From assembly GCA_016787525.1 (NCBI GenBank), contig JAEUUP010000120.1, forward strand, positions 1 to 41,207: a stretch of 41,207 nucleotides of DNA, given 5' to 3'. Made by a program: the position numbers and the translations under genes. The stretch's first letter is position 1; each line of letters begins with the position of its first letter. The notes beneath the pieces are model-generated. The model was not told the origin of the DNA, searched no databases, and saw only the letters and a program-made list of their open reading frames with translations. Shown piece after piece: positions 26,805-35,902 of the stretch. The DNA is from Saprospiraceae bacterium. Lineage in GTDB: Bacteria; Bacteroidota; Bacteroidia; Chitinophagales; Saprospiraceae.

Positions 26805-29627
26805 CTACTGTGCTACAACTTTCCCAACGCCCAACAAACGCCCGTCCGTTGCTGAGATTTTAAAAACAAAAATGCCTGTGGGTAGGTCTTTTCTGTAAAA
26901 TTCAAAACGGCTGTTGTCGAATTTTTCGCGGCGCAATGATGTGCCATTGAGGTCGAAAAGTTCAAAAATGCCGCTGGATACTGAGGGGGTGCTTTGTAAG
27001 ATTGTGAAATGGATAATCTGGGAAAATGGATTGGGAAACACTTCAATTTTTACATTCTCATTGAAGATTGGGTCCACTGTCGCCGTCAATAAAATGTCTT
27101 TACCGACGGTGTGAAATGTACGGCGGGTGATGATGGGTGCATTGTAATCAAAATAAATACCCGCACTGTTTTCGATGAGCGTGCCAAGGGGCAAATCCTT
27201 TTTCTGTCTGATCCTAAATTTAACAAAACCGTGAGATGCGGGTTCATTGCTGAAAGAATCCACCAATCGAATGTTGTCAAAATTGAAAATCAAGATACCG
27301 CGACCTTTCAAATCCCAACTGTATGGGTGACTCGATGCGCCGGGTTCTATGCTCCCGATGTCCAATTGCGACGGCAACGTATCGCGGAGAACGACTTGAA
27401 ATGCGGTGTCTGTTCCTGTGTTCTGAAAGCGAATCAAATACTCAATATCCTGATTTTGGGCAATTTGTCGGTTTGTACCTGTGCCGAGTGGATAGCCTGC
27501 TTTGTCGTTGGGATCGTATGACCCACGTATGGCAAGGCATTGAATATCAATAGCGGCATCGCCATCATCTTCTGGAAAAACGTTGGCATTGCCTGTTGAG
27601 AAAGGAGTCGTTGGGTTGTTGCGACAGCCTTCTACAAAAGCAGTTGCAAATTTTGACCTCGGATGATTGGGTACTTGTTCGACTGTCAGTCGCCATGTCG
27701 CACCATTGGCAGGTAGTTTTTCGGTCAGTACACCATTGGCAGGCAATGAAATCGGGCGAGCAGAAAACATCACTTGGTCTTCGATGATGACTTGACGAAC
27801 GTTGCCTGTGGGGGCATTGCCTGTATTGCGCACAGTAAAGACTACGGAATCGCGTGCGCAAGTACCTGTCACAACGATATTTGCCCCGTTCCAACCCGTT
27901 GTGGGTGTACAAATCGTGTCTGGGAAAATATGGGCTTCAAAACACAAGGTCTGATTGAGTCGTGTCGAATCCTCACATTTGACATACACGGTTACATCGA
28001 ATCTGCCACCACGACCGTACGCTACATCGCCTACATTGAACCGCAACCGTTGACCAACACGACTACTGAGGGGTATCGAAGCCCGTCGAAATTCCATGAG
28101 GCTGTCAATCGTAATCTCGACAAAAGCATTGCGTGCAATCGCTGTTCCGTCATTGAAATAATGGACGGAGTAGGTGTTTTCAAAACATCGGCGCAAGCCC
28201 CATGTCCCTGCATTGACACGCATAGCTGGACAATTGACAAGGGGTTTTAAGGCAAAATCAACAGTATCAACGGAGTAAGGCTGTGCCACTGTGTGCAATA
28301 CTGAGGGGGTGCAATTTTGCCACAATTGTGTGCCAATACCGTTGAGCTTGAGGCTGTAAAGACCTGTATCAATAGGAATGTGATAATTGCCTAGTGAATC
28401 CACGACATCATAATAAGGATAAAGCCCTCCTTCTTTCGTCGCAGTCACAGTCACTAAGCCTTTGATAGGAGGTTCATTCGCTTGGGCGATGCAGTCGTTT
28501 GTTGTGTCTCGTTTTATGCGCCCATTGATTTGTGATGTGAACAAATCGCCATTTGCATTGACTTTAAAATGCCATAATTGTGTTCCAACTACGAAACCAC
28601 TATCAGGAGTCTCAAAAATAGAGTGACACCGATAAAGCCAACCATACTGGATATATGGTTGTTTTTTCCAAATAATAACCCCACTACTATCATATCGTAT
28701 CAACTGAATACCACTATTTTTAGGGTAATAAGACTGCATAAAACCGCCGTCGTGTGTATTTGCATATATATTGTACTGAAAGGGGGCTTTTCGATACGAC
28801 GTATCAGCATCTGTGTACACAATTCGTTTATCCCATATTCGCTGCCCTGTTGAACTAATTTTATGATAATTTCTAATTAGTGGGGAATCGAGGTCAGTAC
28901 CATACACCAAATAATGTCCATCAGAAAGTTGTAAGGATTCAGTACCTAATCTTTCATCCCAAAGTGTGGCTGAATAATGAAACGTTGAGTCTGCATTTAT
29001 TTCTGCAATGTATGTTCTACTATCTTGGCTATTGCGAATGATACCCCAAAAGTCTTTGTTGGATTTAGAGTTGACAGACCATTGAGGTTTATAATAAAAT
29101 TTGGAGGTATCTATTTTTATAATCTCGCCTACATTGTTTATTCTCATGTTTAGGGTATCCGAGAAAATGGCATACCCTGTTTGGGCTTTATTCGGTAAGA
29201 TTTGATAGGCGTTTGTCCGAAAACGGTTATTGTATCTTTTATCCCAGATTTTATTGCCATTTTCATCTATTTTTAGAATGGTAAAGTGTCCGAAAGAGAT
29301 GCCCGAAATAGAAACGATGTAACCACCGTCATTCGCTTTATTAATCGTCATCGAATCGGAAGTAGTCATAAAAGCAAACTCAAACTCTGGATATATTTTT
29401 TCCCAAAGAAGACGGCCATCGGGTTGCCATTTTTGAATGATTAATGGCGATTCTATAAAACGGTATTCATGTCCAACTATGATAATGTTACCATCATGGG
29501 CTTGCATAGAAGACTGTGTTATAAAAAACGATCCATTACGCGAAAAGGACTGATTGGCCCACGTTTGAGCCTCTACGCTGCTTGCAAAAGATAGGGAGAA
29601 CAAAATCCACACGACGATTCTTTTCAT
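26805..29627 (-). CDS. Large secreted T9SS protein with DUF11-like domain (copy 1 of duplicated module)
   Basis: The 940-aa product has a signal peptide (MKRIVVWILFSLSFASSVEA). An N-terminal beta-propeller-like region follows (~20-380) with repeated KINENGNKIWDKRYN-type strands. A short linker domain (~390-450, IKGLVTVTATKEGGLYPYYD) precedes DUF11/conserved-repeat-like domains (~470-830, signature QNTGTDTAFQVVLRDTLPSQ and IENSAGIYFDYNAPIITRRT). It ends in a T9SS sorting domain (VFPNPFSQIIHFTI ... LPTGIFVFKISATDGR). Role: secreted or surface protein of unknown function. ATG 29627 starts the signal peptide; the frame extends to 29693 without support. It is paralogous to the protein at 31300-34224 and divergent from a helical-repeat protein. 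Iterated motifs encode TPSVSSG, IPLSSR and CTPSVLH. Confidence 0.85.
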   Translation of the reverse strand: MKRIVVWILFSLSFASSVEAQTWANQSFSRNGSFFITQSSMQAHDGNIIIVGHEYRFIESPLIIQKWQPDGRLLWEKIYPEFEFAFMTTSDSMTINKANDGGYIVSISGISFGHFTILKIDENGNKIWDKRYNNRFRTNAYQILPNKAQTGYAIFSDTLNMRINNVGEIIKIDTSKFYYKPQWSVNSKSNKDFWGIIRNSQDSRTYIAEINADSTFHYSATLWDERLGTESLQLSDGHYLVYGTDLDSPLIRNYHKISSTGQRIWDKRIVYTDADTSYRKAPFQYNIYANTHDGGFMQSYYPKNSGIQLIRYDSSGVIIWKKQPYIQYGWLYRCHSIFETPDSGFVVGTQLWHFKVNANGDLFTSQINGRIKRDTTNDCIAQANEPPIKGLVTVTATKEGGLYPYYDVVDSLGNYHIPIDTGLYSLKLNGIGTQLWQNCTPSVLHTVAQPYSVDTVDFALKPLVNCPAMRVNAGTWGLRRCFENTYSVHYFNDGTAIARNAFVEITIDSLMEFRRASIPLSSRVGQRLRFNVGDVAYGRGGRFDVTVYVKCEDSTRLNQTLCFEAHIFPDTICTPTTGWNGANIVVTGTCARDSVVFTVRNTGNAPTGNVRQVIIEDQVMFSARPISLPANGVLTEKLPANGATWRLTVEQVPNHPRSKFATAFVEGCRNNPTTPFSTGNANVFPEDDGDAAIDIQCLAIRGSYDPNDKAGYPLGTGTNRQIAQNQDIEYLIRFQNTGTDTAFQVVLRDTLPSQLDIGSIEPGASSHPYSWDLKGRGILIFNFDNIRLVDSFSNEPASHGFVKFRIRQKKDLPLGTLIENSAGIYFDYNAPIITRRTFHTVGKDILLTATVDPIFNENVKIEVFPNPFSQIIHFTILQSTPSVSSGIFELFDLNGTSLRREKFDNSRFEFYRKDLPTGIFVFKISATDGRLLGVGKVVAQ

Positions 29628-29656
29628 TCTTTCCAGTTGAGTTGGTTTTAAAAAAG

Positions 29657-29688
29657 CAAAAGTGCGTATTATGCTTTTTATCAGCAAA
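29657..29688 (-). promoter_or_regulatory. Promoter candidate for the first large T9SS gene
   Basis: On the minus strand CACTTTTG (29657-29664) differs by one base from TAnnTTTG, and TTTG (29685-29688) stands 20 bases upstream. It precedes the ATG at 29627 by about 30 bases. Confidence 0.4.
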
Positions 29689-29816
29689 GACAAAATAAAT
29701 CCATTTTCAGCGTTTATTTTTTATAAAAAACTGAAAGTCAATTTATTGAGGTTTTTATTTTCAGAATAATTGTTTTCTTTGTTTCCCAAAAATAGAAGGC
29801 GTTAGAAGAATATGAC

Positions 29817-31232
29817 ATGCAAAATACTTTTTTATTTCAATTACTGAGGGGGCTTGATCGCCGCGATATACGGGCTTTGCAGAAACTCGTCCGTTCGCCA
29901 TTTTTTAATTTGAACGAGCATGTATCCTCATTGCTTGAAAAATTGTTGGACACAGTCGAAGAACACAATCCCGACGAGAGCGGAAAGCGACATAAAAAAC
30001 TTGAAGTAGAGCGTGCCAAGCTGACTCAAACAGTGGGTGGACGCGACAAAGATTTGTTTTATACCATGTCTGCTTTGAGTGAGCAGGTGCGGACATACAT
30101 CGCACAGGATGGGCTGCAAAACGATGATTTCCTAAAAAATATATTGACCATCAAGGGTTTGCGTCGCCGTAAGATTGACCAAGAATTTGAACGACAACTC
30201 AAATCCGCTTTCGCAGCACATCATAAAAAAACAATGCGGAATGCGACGTGGCATTTTCAAAACTATCAATTGCTGCTCGAAGAATACGACTATCAGCACC
30301 GTCGCAGTCGCAATGCCGATTTGCAATTGCAAGAAATCTCGGACGAACTCAATGCGTTTTACATCGCTGAAATGTTGCGACAGGCTTGTGCCATGCGGAC
30401 GCACGAAGCCGTGACGCAGAAGCATTATACCCAACCTTTGTTGGATGAGGCGTTGCGACAAGTGGCATCGGGTTTGTACCAAAGCACCCCCTCAGTACAA
30501 GCCTATTTTTTGGCTTATAATATCTTGAATGATGGCAGCGAACACCATTTTCGGACATTTAAGCAGTTTTTGGCGGACAATAGCACCGCATTTCCGATGA
30601 GCGAAGTGCGTGACTTTTATCTGCTGGCTATCAATTTTTGTATTCGTCGCTCCAATGCAGGTGCGCCCGAATACGTCCAAGAAGCTCTTGACCTCTACAA
30701 AGAAGGATTAGACACCCAAGTGCTACTCGAAAACAAACAATTGACTCCTTTTACCTACAACAACATTCTGATGCTCGCCCTCAAAACGCAAGACTACGCA
30801 TGGGCAAAAACGTTTTTAGAGACCTTTAAATCTGCCTTACCTGCTGCCGACCGCAACGCGATATTCGACTACAATTCTGCCATGCTGCACTATCGGCTTG
30901 GCGAATTTTCGGAGGCTATGACCTTGTTGCGACGTGCTACACCTCGCGACCCGATTCAGAATTTGCATACCCGCATCATGCTCATTCGGATATACGTCGA
31001 AACTGGTGAAATCACGGCTTTAGAATCCCTCATCGAGAGTTTTACGAAGTTTTTACTGCGTCAAAAACAATTGGGTTATCATCGGGATATGTGTCTCAAT
31101 TTCTTGAATTTTGTGCAAAAACTCCTAAAAATCAAGCAGAACGATGAAAAACAACGCGCAATACTGAGGGGTGAGATTGAACACGAACCTCTCGTTTCAG
31201 AGAAGAAATGGTTGCTGGAACGATTGGGCTAA
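29817..31232 (+). CDS. Helical-repeat (TPR-like) protein, 471 aa, copy 1 of duplicated module
   Basis: The cytoplasmic, charged, almost wholly alpha-helical protein has no signal peptide. Helix pairs in the second half have TPR-like spacing (NAIFDYNSAMLHYRLGEFSE, LHTRIMLIRIYVETGEITAL). I do not recognise a named family. It aligns along its whole length with the protein at 34388-35782, for example AEMLRQAC / AELLRQAC, YKEGLDTQVLLEN / YKEGLETHALFEN and LRQKQLGYHRD / LNRQKDIGYQRD. Both copies face a large T9SS gene head to head, so a link with that secreted protein is possible but unproven. Iterated motifs encode LLRG (residues 9-12), STPSV and ILRG. The ATG at 29817 aligns with the paralogue's start without a gap. 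Confidence 0.85.
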   Translation: MQNTFLFQLLRGLDRRDIRALQKLVRSPFFNLNEHVSSLLEKLLDTVEEHNPDESGKRHKKLEVERAKLTQTVGGRDKDLFYTMSALSEQVRTYIAQDGLQNDDFLKNILTIKGLRRRKIDQEFERQLKSAFAAHHKKTMRNATWHFQNYQLLLEEYDYQHRRSRNADLQLQEISDELNAFYIAEMLRQACAMRTHEAVTQKHYTQPLLDEALRQVASGLYQSTPSVQAYFLAYNILNDGSEHHFRTFKQFLADNSTAFPMSEVRDFYLLAINFCIRRSNAGAPEYVQEALDLYKEGLDTQVLLENKQLTPFTYNNILMLALKTQDYAWAKTFLETFKSALPAADRNAIFDYNSAMLHYRLGEFSEAMTLLRRATPRDPIQNLHTRIMLIRIYVETGEITALESLIESFTKFLLRQKQLGYHRDMCLNFLNFVQKLLKIKQNDEKQRAILRGEIEHEPLVSEKKWLLERLG

Positions 31233-31240
31233 AAGCAAAA

Positions 31241-31274
31241 AATGAGGTTGCTTCCTATGTAGAGCAACCTCATT
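31241..31274. terminator. Bidirectional terminator between convergent genes
   Basis: AATGAGGTTGCT (31241-31252) pairs perfectly with AGCAACCTCATT (31263-31274). On the minus strand the stem is followed by TTTTGCTTTT, ending the T9SS gene that stops at 31300. It also lies 8 bases past the plus-strand gene ending at 31232. Confidence 0.8.
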
Positions 31275-31299
31275 CTGCAATATTCATAAATCAATCGGT

Positions 31300-34224
31300 T
31301 TACTGTACGACAACTTTCCCAATGCCCAACAAACGGCCATCTGATGTGGAGATTTTACAGATGAATATGCCTGTGGGTAGGTCTTTTCTGTGAAATTCAA
31401 AGCGGTTGTTGTCGAATTTTTCGCGGCGCAATGAGGTGCCATTGAGGTCGAATAGTTCAAAAATGCCGCTGGATACTGAGGGGGCGGTTTCGGATACATC
31501 AATCAGGGTCCATTCGTTGAAGGGATTGGGCGCGATTTTGATTTTGGCATTCTCAGTCAGCGGGTGAACATCGAGTCGCAATTGGATTTTATAATTCAAT
31601 GCGATGGTGTGCAGCGTCTGATTGGTGATGACAGGTGCGTTGAAATCGAAGTAGATGGCGGCTTTGTTTTCGATTTTTGTCCCCTCTGTCAAGTTGTTTT
31701 TTTGCGATATGCTGAACTTCACAAAACCATTCGATGCAGCAACGTTTCTGAAAGAATCGGGCAATAGAATATTGTCGAACCTAAACTCCAACACGCCTTT
31801 ATCTATCAGTTGCCATGTGTATGCGTGACTGGCGGCACCGACTTTGACCGTTGTGGGGTCGAGTTGTTGGAATGGCAAAGTGTCACGCACGATGACCGTA
31901 AATGCTGTGTCTGTCCCCGTGTTTTGAAAGCGAATCAGATATGCGATGTCTGTATTTTTGGAGATAAAATGTTGATTGTCAAAGCCTGTTGGCAAGCCTG
32001 TTTTGTCATTCGGGTCATATGAGCCTGATATTTCTCGACATTCCAAATCAATCGAAGGGGCTGCATCGCTTTCTGCAAATTGATTGAAAAAACCTGTGGT
32101 GAATGCCTGTCCATTGCGGCGACACCCTTCAACAGCCACTGTGGACTGCGATTCACTGAGGGGGTGATTGGGTTCTTGGTCGGCAATGAGGCGATAGGTT
32201 CTACCCGTTGCAGGCAAACGAATGAGTTTGGCGGCATTGGGCGGCAGAATGGGCGTAATGCCTTGCATGAAAACAATGTCGTCTTCGATGACCACGTATC
32301 GGATGCCCGACACAGTGGTGCCGCGACCGATGTTTCGGATGTTGAAATAAATAGAATCGTTCTGACATTGACCTGTCACTGCGATACTTGCACCCGACCA
32401 ATTGGGCGCAGTGGGCGTGCATAAAGAATCTGGATAAGCCCGCGCTTCGACGCATAAGGTTTGATTCAAACGAGTCGAATCGCCACATTTGACTCTGACT
32501 TGAATTTGAAAACTGCCTGTCGCTGTCTCTGGCACATCGCCGATTTGGAATGTCAATAGATTGCCATTGCGACTACTGAGGGGGTAGGTTGCAGACAAAA
32601 AGTCTAATAAAGAATCCAATTTGACTGTGATTCGCGTGTTTTCGGACAAACGAGAGCCGATATTTTGATAATAAACATAGACGGTGTTCTCAAAACAACG
32701 GCGAAGTCGTGGCACACTGACATCCACTTTCATTATAGCACAATCTGTCAAGGGCTGAACAACCAATGTACCGATTGATGTATCGCGTGTGCGGTCGAAA
32801 TGGAGATTCAATTGGTTGCAATTTTGCCACAAGGCATTTCTCGTTACGGCTGTTATTCTGTAACTGTCCACAGGTAAGTTGCCGAAGTTAAAATAACCGA
32901 GGCTGTCGCTTGTCTGGTAATAGGTCTGTCCATTGCTTTTACCAAAGGCTTGAACGAACCAGTTACTGAGGGGTGGATTGTCTGCATTGGGTTGGCAATT
33001 GAGGTTGAGGTCGCGGACAATGCGCCCTTTGATTTCTGGAAATTTCACACCGAAACTGTCTAAGCGCATTAGAAAATTCTCATAAGTTGCGCCGCCGCCC
33101 AAGTAAAGGCTGCCGTTGGAAGTGACGGATAAATTGCCCAAAGAGAGTTGGACTGTATCCTGTGGATTGCGCATGAAATTTTTATAAAAACGGCTGTCGC
33201 GATAAGTGCCATCGGGTTTGAAAGCGAAGGTAAAGACGTTGTTCAACAAATCCAACCTATCAAAACTACTGTTTATACCAGCCACATAGATACTCCCAAA
33301 TCGGTCAATAGCCGTTTGAAAACTTGTGGTGTAGAATATGTCTTTCATAGGCGAAAAAGACTGATTTTGCAAATAACGCCTTTTCAAATCTATTTTGGAC
33401 GCAACAATCTCTCTGCTTCGATAATCTATTTTCACATTGCGCAACAAGACAATGCCCGTGTCTTTCGTCGGCACAACTTGCGCAAAAGAACCACCCAATT
33501 TAGGCACAACGATGCTTCCCGAATCTACGATTTGCCCATTTGAGGGCGATAAGGTGACAAATTGAACGGTTGTTCGGTTGTGTGCAGAGTCGCTTTTTAA
33601 GCCAAACTTCAAGATGTTTTTATTTGTCAAAACAATCGGATTCCTGTCACTTGCCCACGATGCACCTGCATTTGAAGCCCACAAAACAGCACCCGATTCG
33701 CTTATTTTAGCTGAAAAGCCAGTGGCATTGTCTGAAATCAAATAACCGTCGTCGAGTCTGACCAATGAGGGTTTGATATAACGTGTTGTTGGCAAATTAA
33801 TCACAGTGTTGCTGACAGCTTGACCATTCAACGAAGTTTTTACTAAAACTAAAGTTTGAAGCGCGAAAGAGCCTGTTGGATACTGCAATCTCGCAACGAC
33901 AACACCTTGATTGTCAATAGATTGAACTAAGCCAAATGTTTTGAAAGTGACATTAGGCGTTTGAGCCAACATAAAAGAATCTTTCACAACGCCATCGTTT
34001 TTATACAAAAAGACACCGATATTATCTGCAAAAACAAGAGCCGAATCACTCAATAATATTGGTTGAATAGAAGAGGCAACTGACGATGTAAAGTCAGAGG
34101 TTTTTACCCAAGTTTGCGCCGAAACACGGTATTGGATGATAAAAATAAAGATAAAAGTGAAAGCTAATGCTGTCCTACTGAGGGGGGCATTTTTGAAGTG
34201 CGTGAAGTGAAAAAGTTTATTCAT
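31300..34224 (-). CDS. Large secreted T9SS protein with DUF11-like domain (copy 2 of duplicated module)
   Basis: The 974-aa paralogue of the protein at 26805-29627 has a signal peptide (residues ~1-37, with ALAFTFIFIFIIQYRVSAQ), a divergent propeller-like N-terminal half, and the same middle and C-terminal plan. Near-identical blocks are STRLNQTLC, GSYDPNDK, RFQNTGTDTAF and IYFDFNAPVI. The sorting domain (IAPNPFNEWTLIDVSE ... LPTGIFICKISTSDGR) is almost the same as in copy 1, suggesting recent exchange there. Iterated motifs encode APSVSSG (31475), HPLSES (32155), YPLSSR (32575), PPLSNW (32965) and APLSRT in the signal region (34177). ATG 34224 is preferred for the signal peptide; an earlier ATG at 34296 would add 24 residues. 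Confidence 0.85.
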   Translation of the reverse strand: MNKLFHFTHFKNAPLSRTALAFTFIFIFIIQYRVSAQTWVKTSDFTSSVASSIQPILLSDSALVFADNIGVFLYKNDGVVKDSFMLAQTPNVTFKTFGLVQSIDNQGVVVARLQYPTGSFALQTLVLVKTSLNGQAVSNTVINLPTTRYIKPSLVRLDDGYLISDNATGFSAKISESGAVLWASNAGASWASDRNPIVLTNKNILKFGLKSDSAHNRTTVQFVTLSPSNGQIVDSGSIVVPKLGGSFAQVVPTKDTGIVLLRNVKIDYRSREIVASKIDLKRRYLQNQSFSPMKDIFYTTSFQTAIDRFGSIYVAGINSSFDRLDLLNNVFTFAFKPDGTYRDSRFYKNFMRNPQDTVQLSLGNLSVTSNGSLYLGGGATYENFLMRLDSFGVKFPEIKGRIVRDLNLNCQPNADNPPLSNWFVQAFGKSNGQTYYQTSDSLGYFNFGNLPVDSYRITAVTRNALWQNCNQLNLHFDRTRDTSIGTLVVQPLTDCAIMKVDVSVPRLRRCFENTVYVYYQNIGSRLSENTRITVKLDSLLDFLSATYPLSSRNGNLLTFQIGDVPETATGSFQIQVRVKCGDSTRLNQTLCVEARAYPDSLCTPTAPNWSGASIAVTGQCQNDSIYFNIRNIGRGTTVSGIRYVVIEDDIVFMQGITPILPPNAAKLIRLPATGRTYRLIADQEPNHPLSESQSTVAVEGCRRNGQAFTTGFFNQFAESDAAPSIDLECREISGSYDPNDKTGLPTGFDNQHFISKNTDIAYLIRFQNTGTDTAFTVIVRDTLPFQQLDPTTVKVGAASHAYTWQLIDKGVLEFRFDNILLPDSFRNVAASNGFVKFSISQKNNLTEGTKIENKAAIYFDFNAPVITNQTLHTIALNYKIQLRLDVHPLTENAKIKIAPNPFNEWTLIDVSETAPSVSSGIFELFDLNGTSLRREKFDNNRFEFHRKDLPTGIFICKISTSDGRLLGIGKVVVQ

Positions 34225-34387
34225 GATTTTTGGATTTTTAATTGTGCTGTGGCGTATCAAAATTCTGATGAGACAAAAGTTGTGTAAAATATTCATACCG
34301 TCAAAAACAAAAAAGCAAGTTTATCTTTTTAGTTTTGTTTGACTTTTATTGACAATCAATATTTTAAATAAAATTCTGACTTGAAAA

Positions 34388-35782
34388 ATGTACGACAGCC
34401 AATGGGTTAGAATCTTAAAAACTTTGACAAAAAGTGAATTGAGAGACTTGCAAACACTTGTCGAAGCTCAAGCGACACGGATTGAGCAGAAAAGATTGTT
34501 TCACTATGCGGTGCAACATCTGAACAGTACCCCCTCAGTATGGAGGTCTGAAAATGTGTTGACGCAAGTTGCGCCTGAACGTGTGGGCGATGAAAAACTG
34601 CTGCGCAATCTGCAATACGATTTGATGCGCATTGCAAAGACCTATTTGATTCAGAAACAATTGGATGCAGATGAGCCATTAGCGGCACATTTGTTGGCAA
34701 AAGCATACGCCGAACGCGGTTTAGATGACTTGCAAACGCTCTCGTTGCAAGATGGATTGGCAAAAAATGGCGCGCATACGCTGCGAAATGCTTCTTTTCA
34801 TTTGGGCAACTACCGCCTTTACGACGACCTTTTTGAGCAAATATCGCTGAGTCGGCGCAAAGGAGAGATGCCTTTTGAAGCCATGTCGTTTGAGTTGACC
34901 GCCTTTTTTGTTGCAGAATTGTTGCGTCAAGCCTGTTTGCAATTGTCCTATCAAGCCGTTTCAGCCCGAGAAATTTCATTGCCCATGCTCGACGAGGCTT
35001 TGGCATGGTGCGACAATCGTAAAGACACTGAGGGGGGTATTTGGTCTGTTTACCAATCCGCTTTTTTATGTTTAAAAACGAGTAATGCCTTGTATTTCAA
35101 GGATTTGAAAACAAAAATTCAGACCTATTCGCAGAATTTGTCCAAAAAAGAACGGCGGACTTTGTATTTGTTTATGCTCAATTTTTGTATTCGGAAGGTG
35201 AATGAAGGTGCTAATGTGTATTTCAACGAGATTTTTGACATCTACAAAGAAGGTCTTGAAACACATGCCTTGTTTGAGAACGGTTTTTTATCGCGATTTA
35301 CTTACAAAAATGCGGTGACGGCTGCCATGCGTTTGGGTGAATGGACGTGGGCGCGTGATTTTATCGAAAACTACCAAAAATACCTACCTGCGAAAGACCG
35401 CCGTTCGGCTTATGCTTATAATTTGGGTGCGTGGCATTTCCGACAAGGCGATTATAAAGCGGCGACAAGATTGTTACAAGGTATTGATTTTCAAGAAGTT
35501 TTTGCCAATATCGGCGCAAGGCAAATGCTGGTGCGTATGTTTTTTGAAACCCAAGATTTTGAGGCTTTGACAGCCACTTTAGATAGTTTTCAAACGTATC
35601 TGAATCGTCAAAAAGACATTGGTTATCAGCGCGACAATTATCTGAATTTTATCAGAATCGTTCGCCGCATGTTGCGTTTGGATTTAAAAAATGAAGGTGT
35701 TCGCTCAGTTTTAATTTCGGAGATAAACACCATGCCCACTTTAGCAGAACGAAATTGGCTGCTCGATAAACTCCAAGGTTAA
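34388..35782 (+). CDS. Helical-repeat (TPR-like) protein, 464 aa, copy 2 of duplicated module
   Basis: This is a paralogue of the protein at 29817-31232 and like it a soluble, helix-rich protein without signal peptide. It shares the start (MYDSQWVRILKTLTKSELRD against MQNTFLFQLLRGLDRRDIRA), the middle block FELTAFFVAELLRQACLQ and the C-terminal TPR-like helices (SAYAYNLGAWHFRQGDYKAA). It is transcribed away from the large T9SS gene at 31300-34224 across a 163-base spacer. No function can be assigned; a cytoplasmic scaffold or regulatory role is only a guess. Iterated motifs encode STPSV (34531) and DTEGG (35027). At the position of DTEGG the paralogue carries STPSV, the same motif in the opposite orientation. 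The final Gly-stop is followed by a convergent gene. Confidence 0.85.
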   Translation: MYDSQWVRILKTLTKSELRDLQTLVEAQATRIEQKRLFHYAVQHLNSTPSVWRSENVLTQVAPERVGDEKLLRNLQYDLMRIAKTYLIQKQLDADEPLAAHLLAKAYAERGLDDLQTLSLQDGLAKNGAHTLRNASFHLGNYRLYDDLFEQISLSRRKGEMPFEAMSFELTAFFVAELLRQACLQLSYQAVSAREISLPMLDEALAWCDNRKDTEGGIWSVYQSAFLCLKTSNALYFKDLKTKIQTYSQNLSKKERRTLYLFMLNFCIRKVNEGANVYFNEIFDIYKEGLETHALFENGFLSRFTYKNAVTAAMRLGEWTWARDFIENYQKYLPAKDRRSAYAYNLGAWHFRQGDYKAATRLLQGIDFQEVFANIGARQMLVRMFFETQDFEALTATLDSFQTYLNRQKDIGYQRDNYLNFIRIVRRMLRLDLKNEGVRSVLISEINTMPTLAERNWLLDKLQG

Positions 35783-35902
35783 ATGGTTGGAATAGAGAAA
35801 AATGGGGTTATCGGGTGTTTGGGTCAATCGTCATTGTTTTGACTCTTGTATTTTTAGAAAAGAGGGGCGTATCTCGATTTTCTAAGCTGAACACCTGTAC
35901 TA

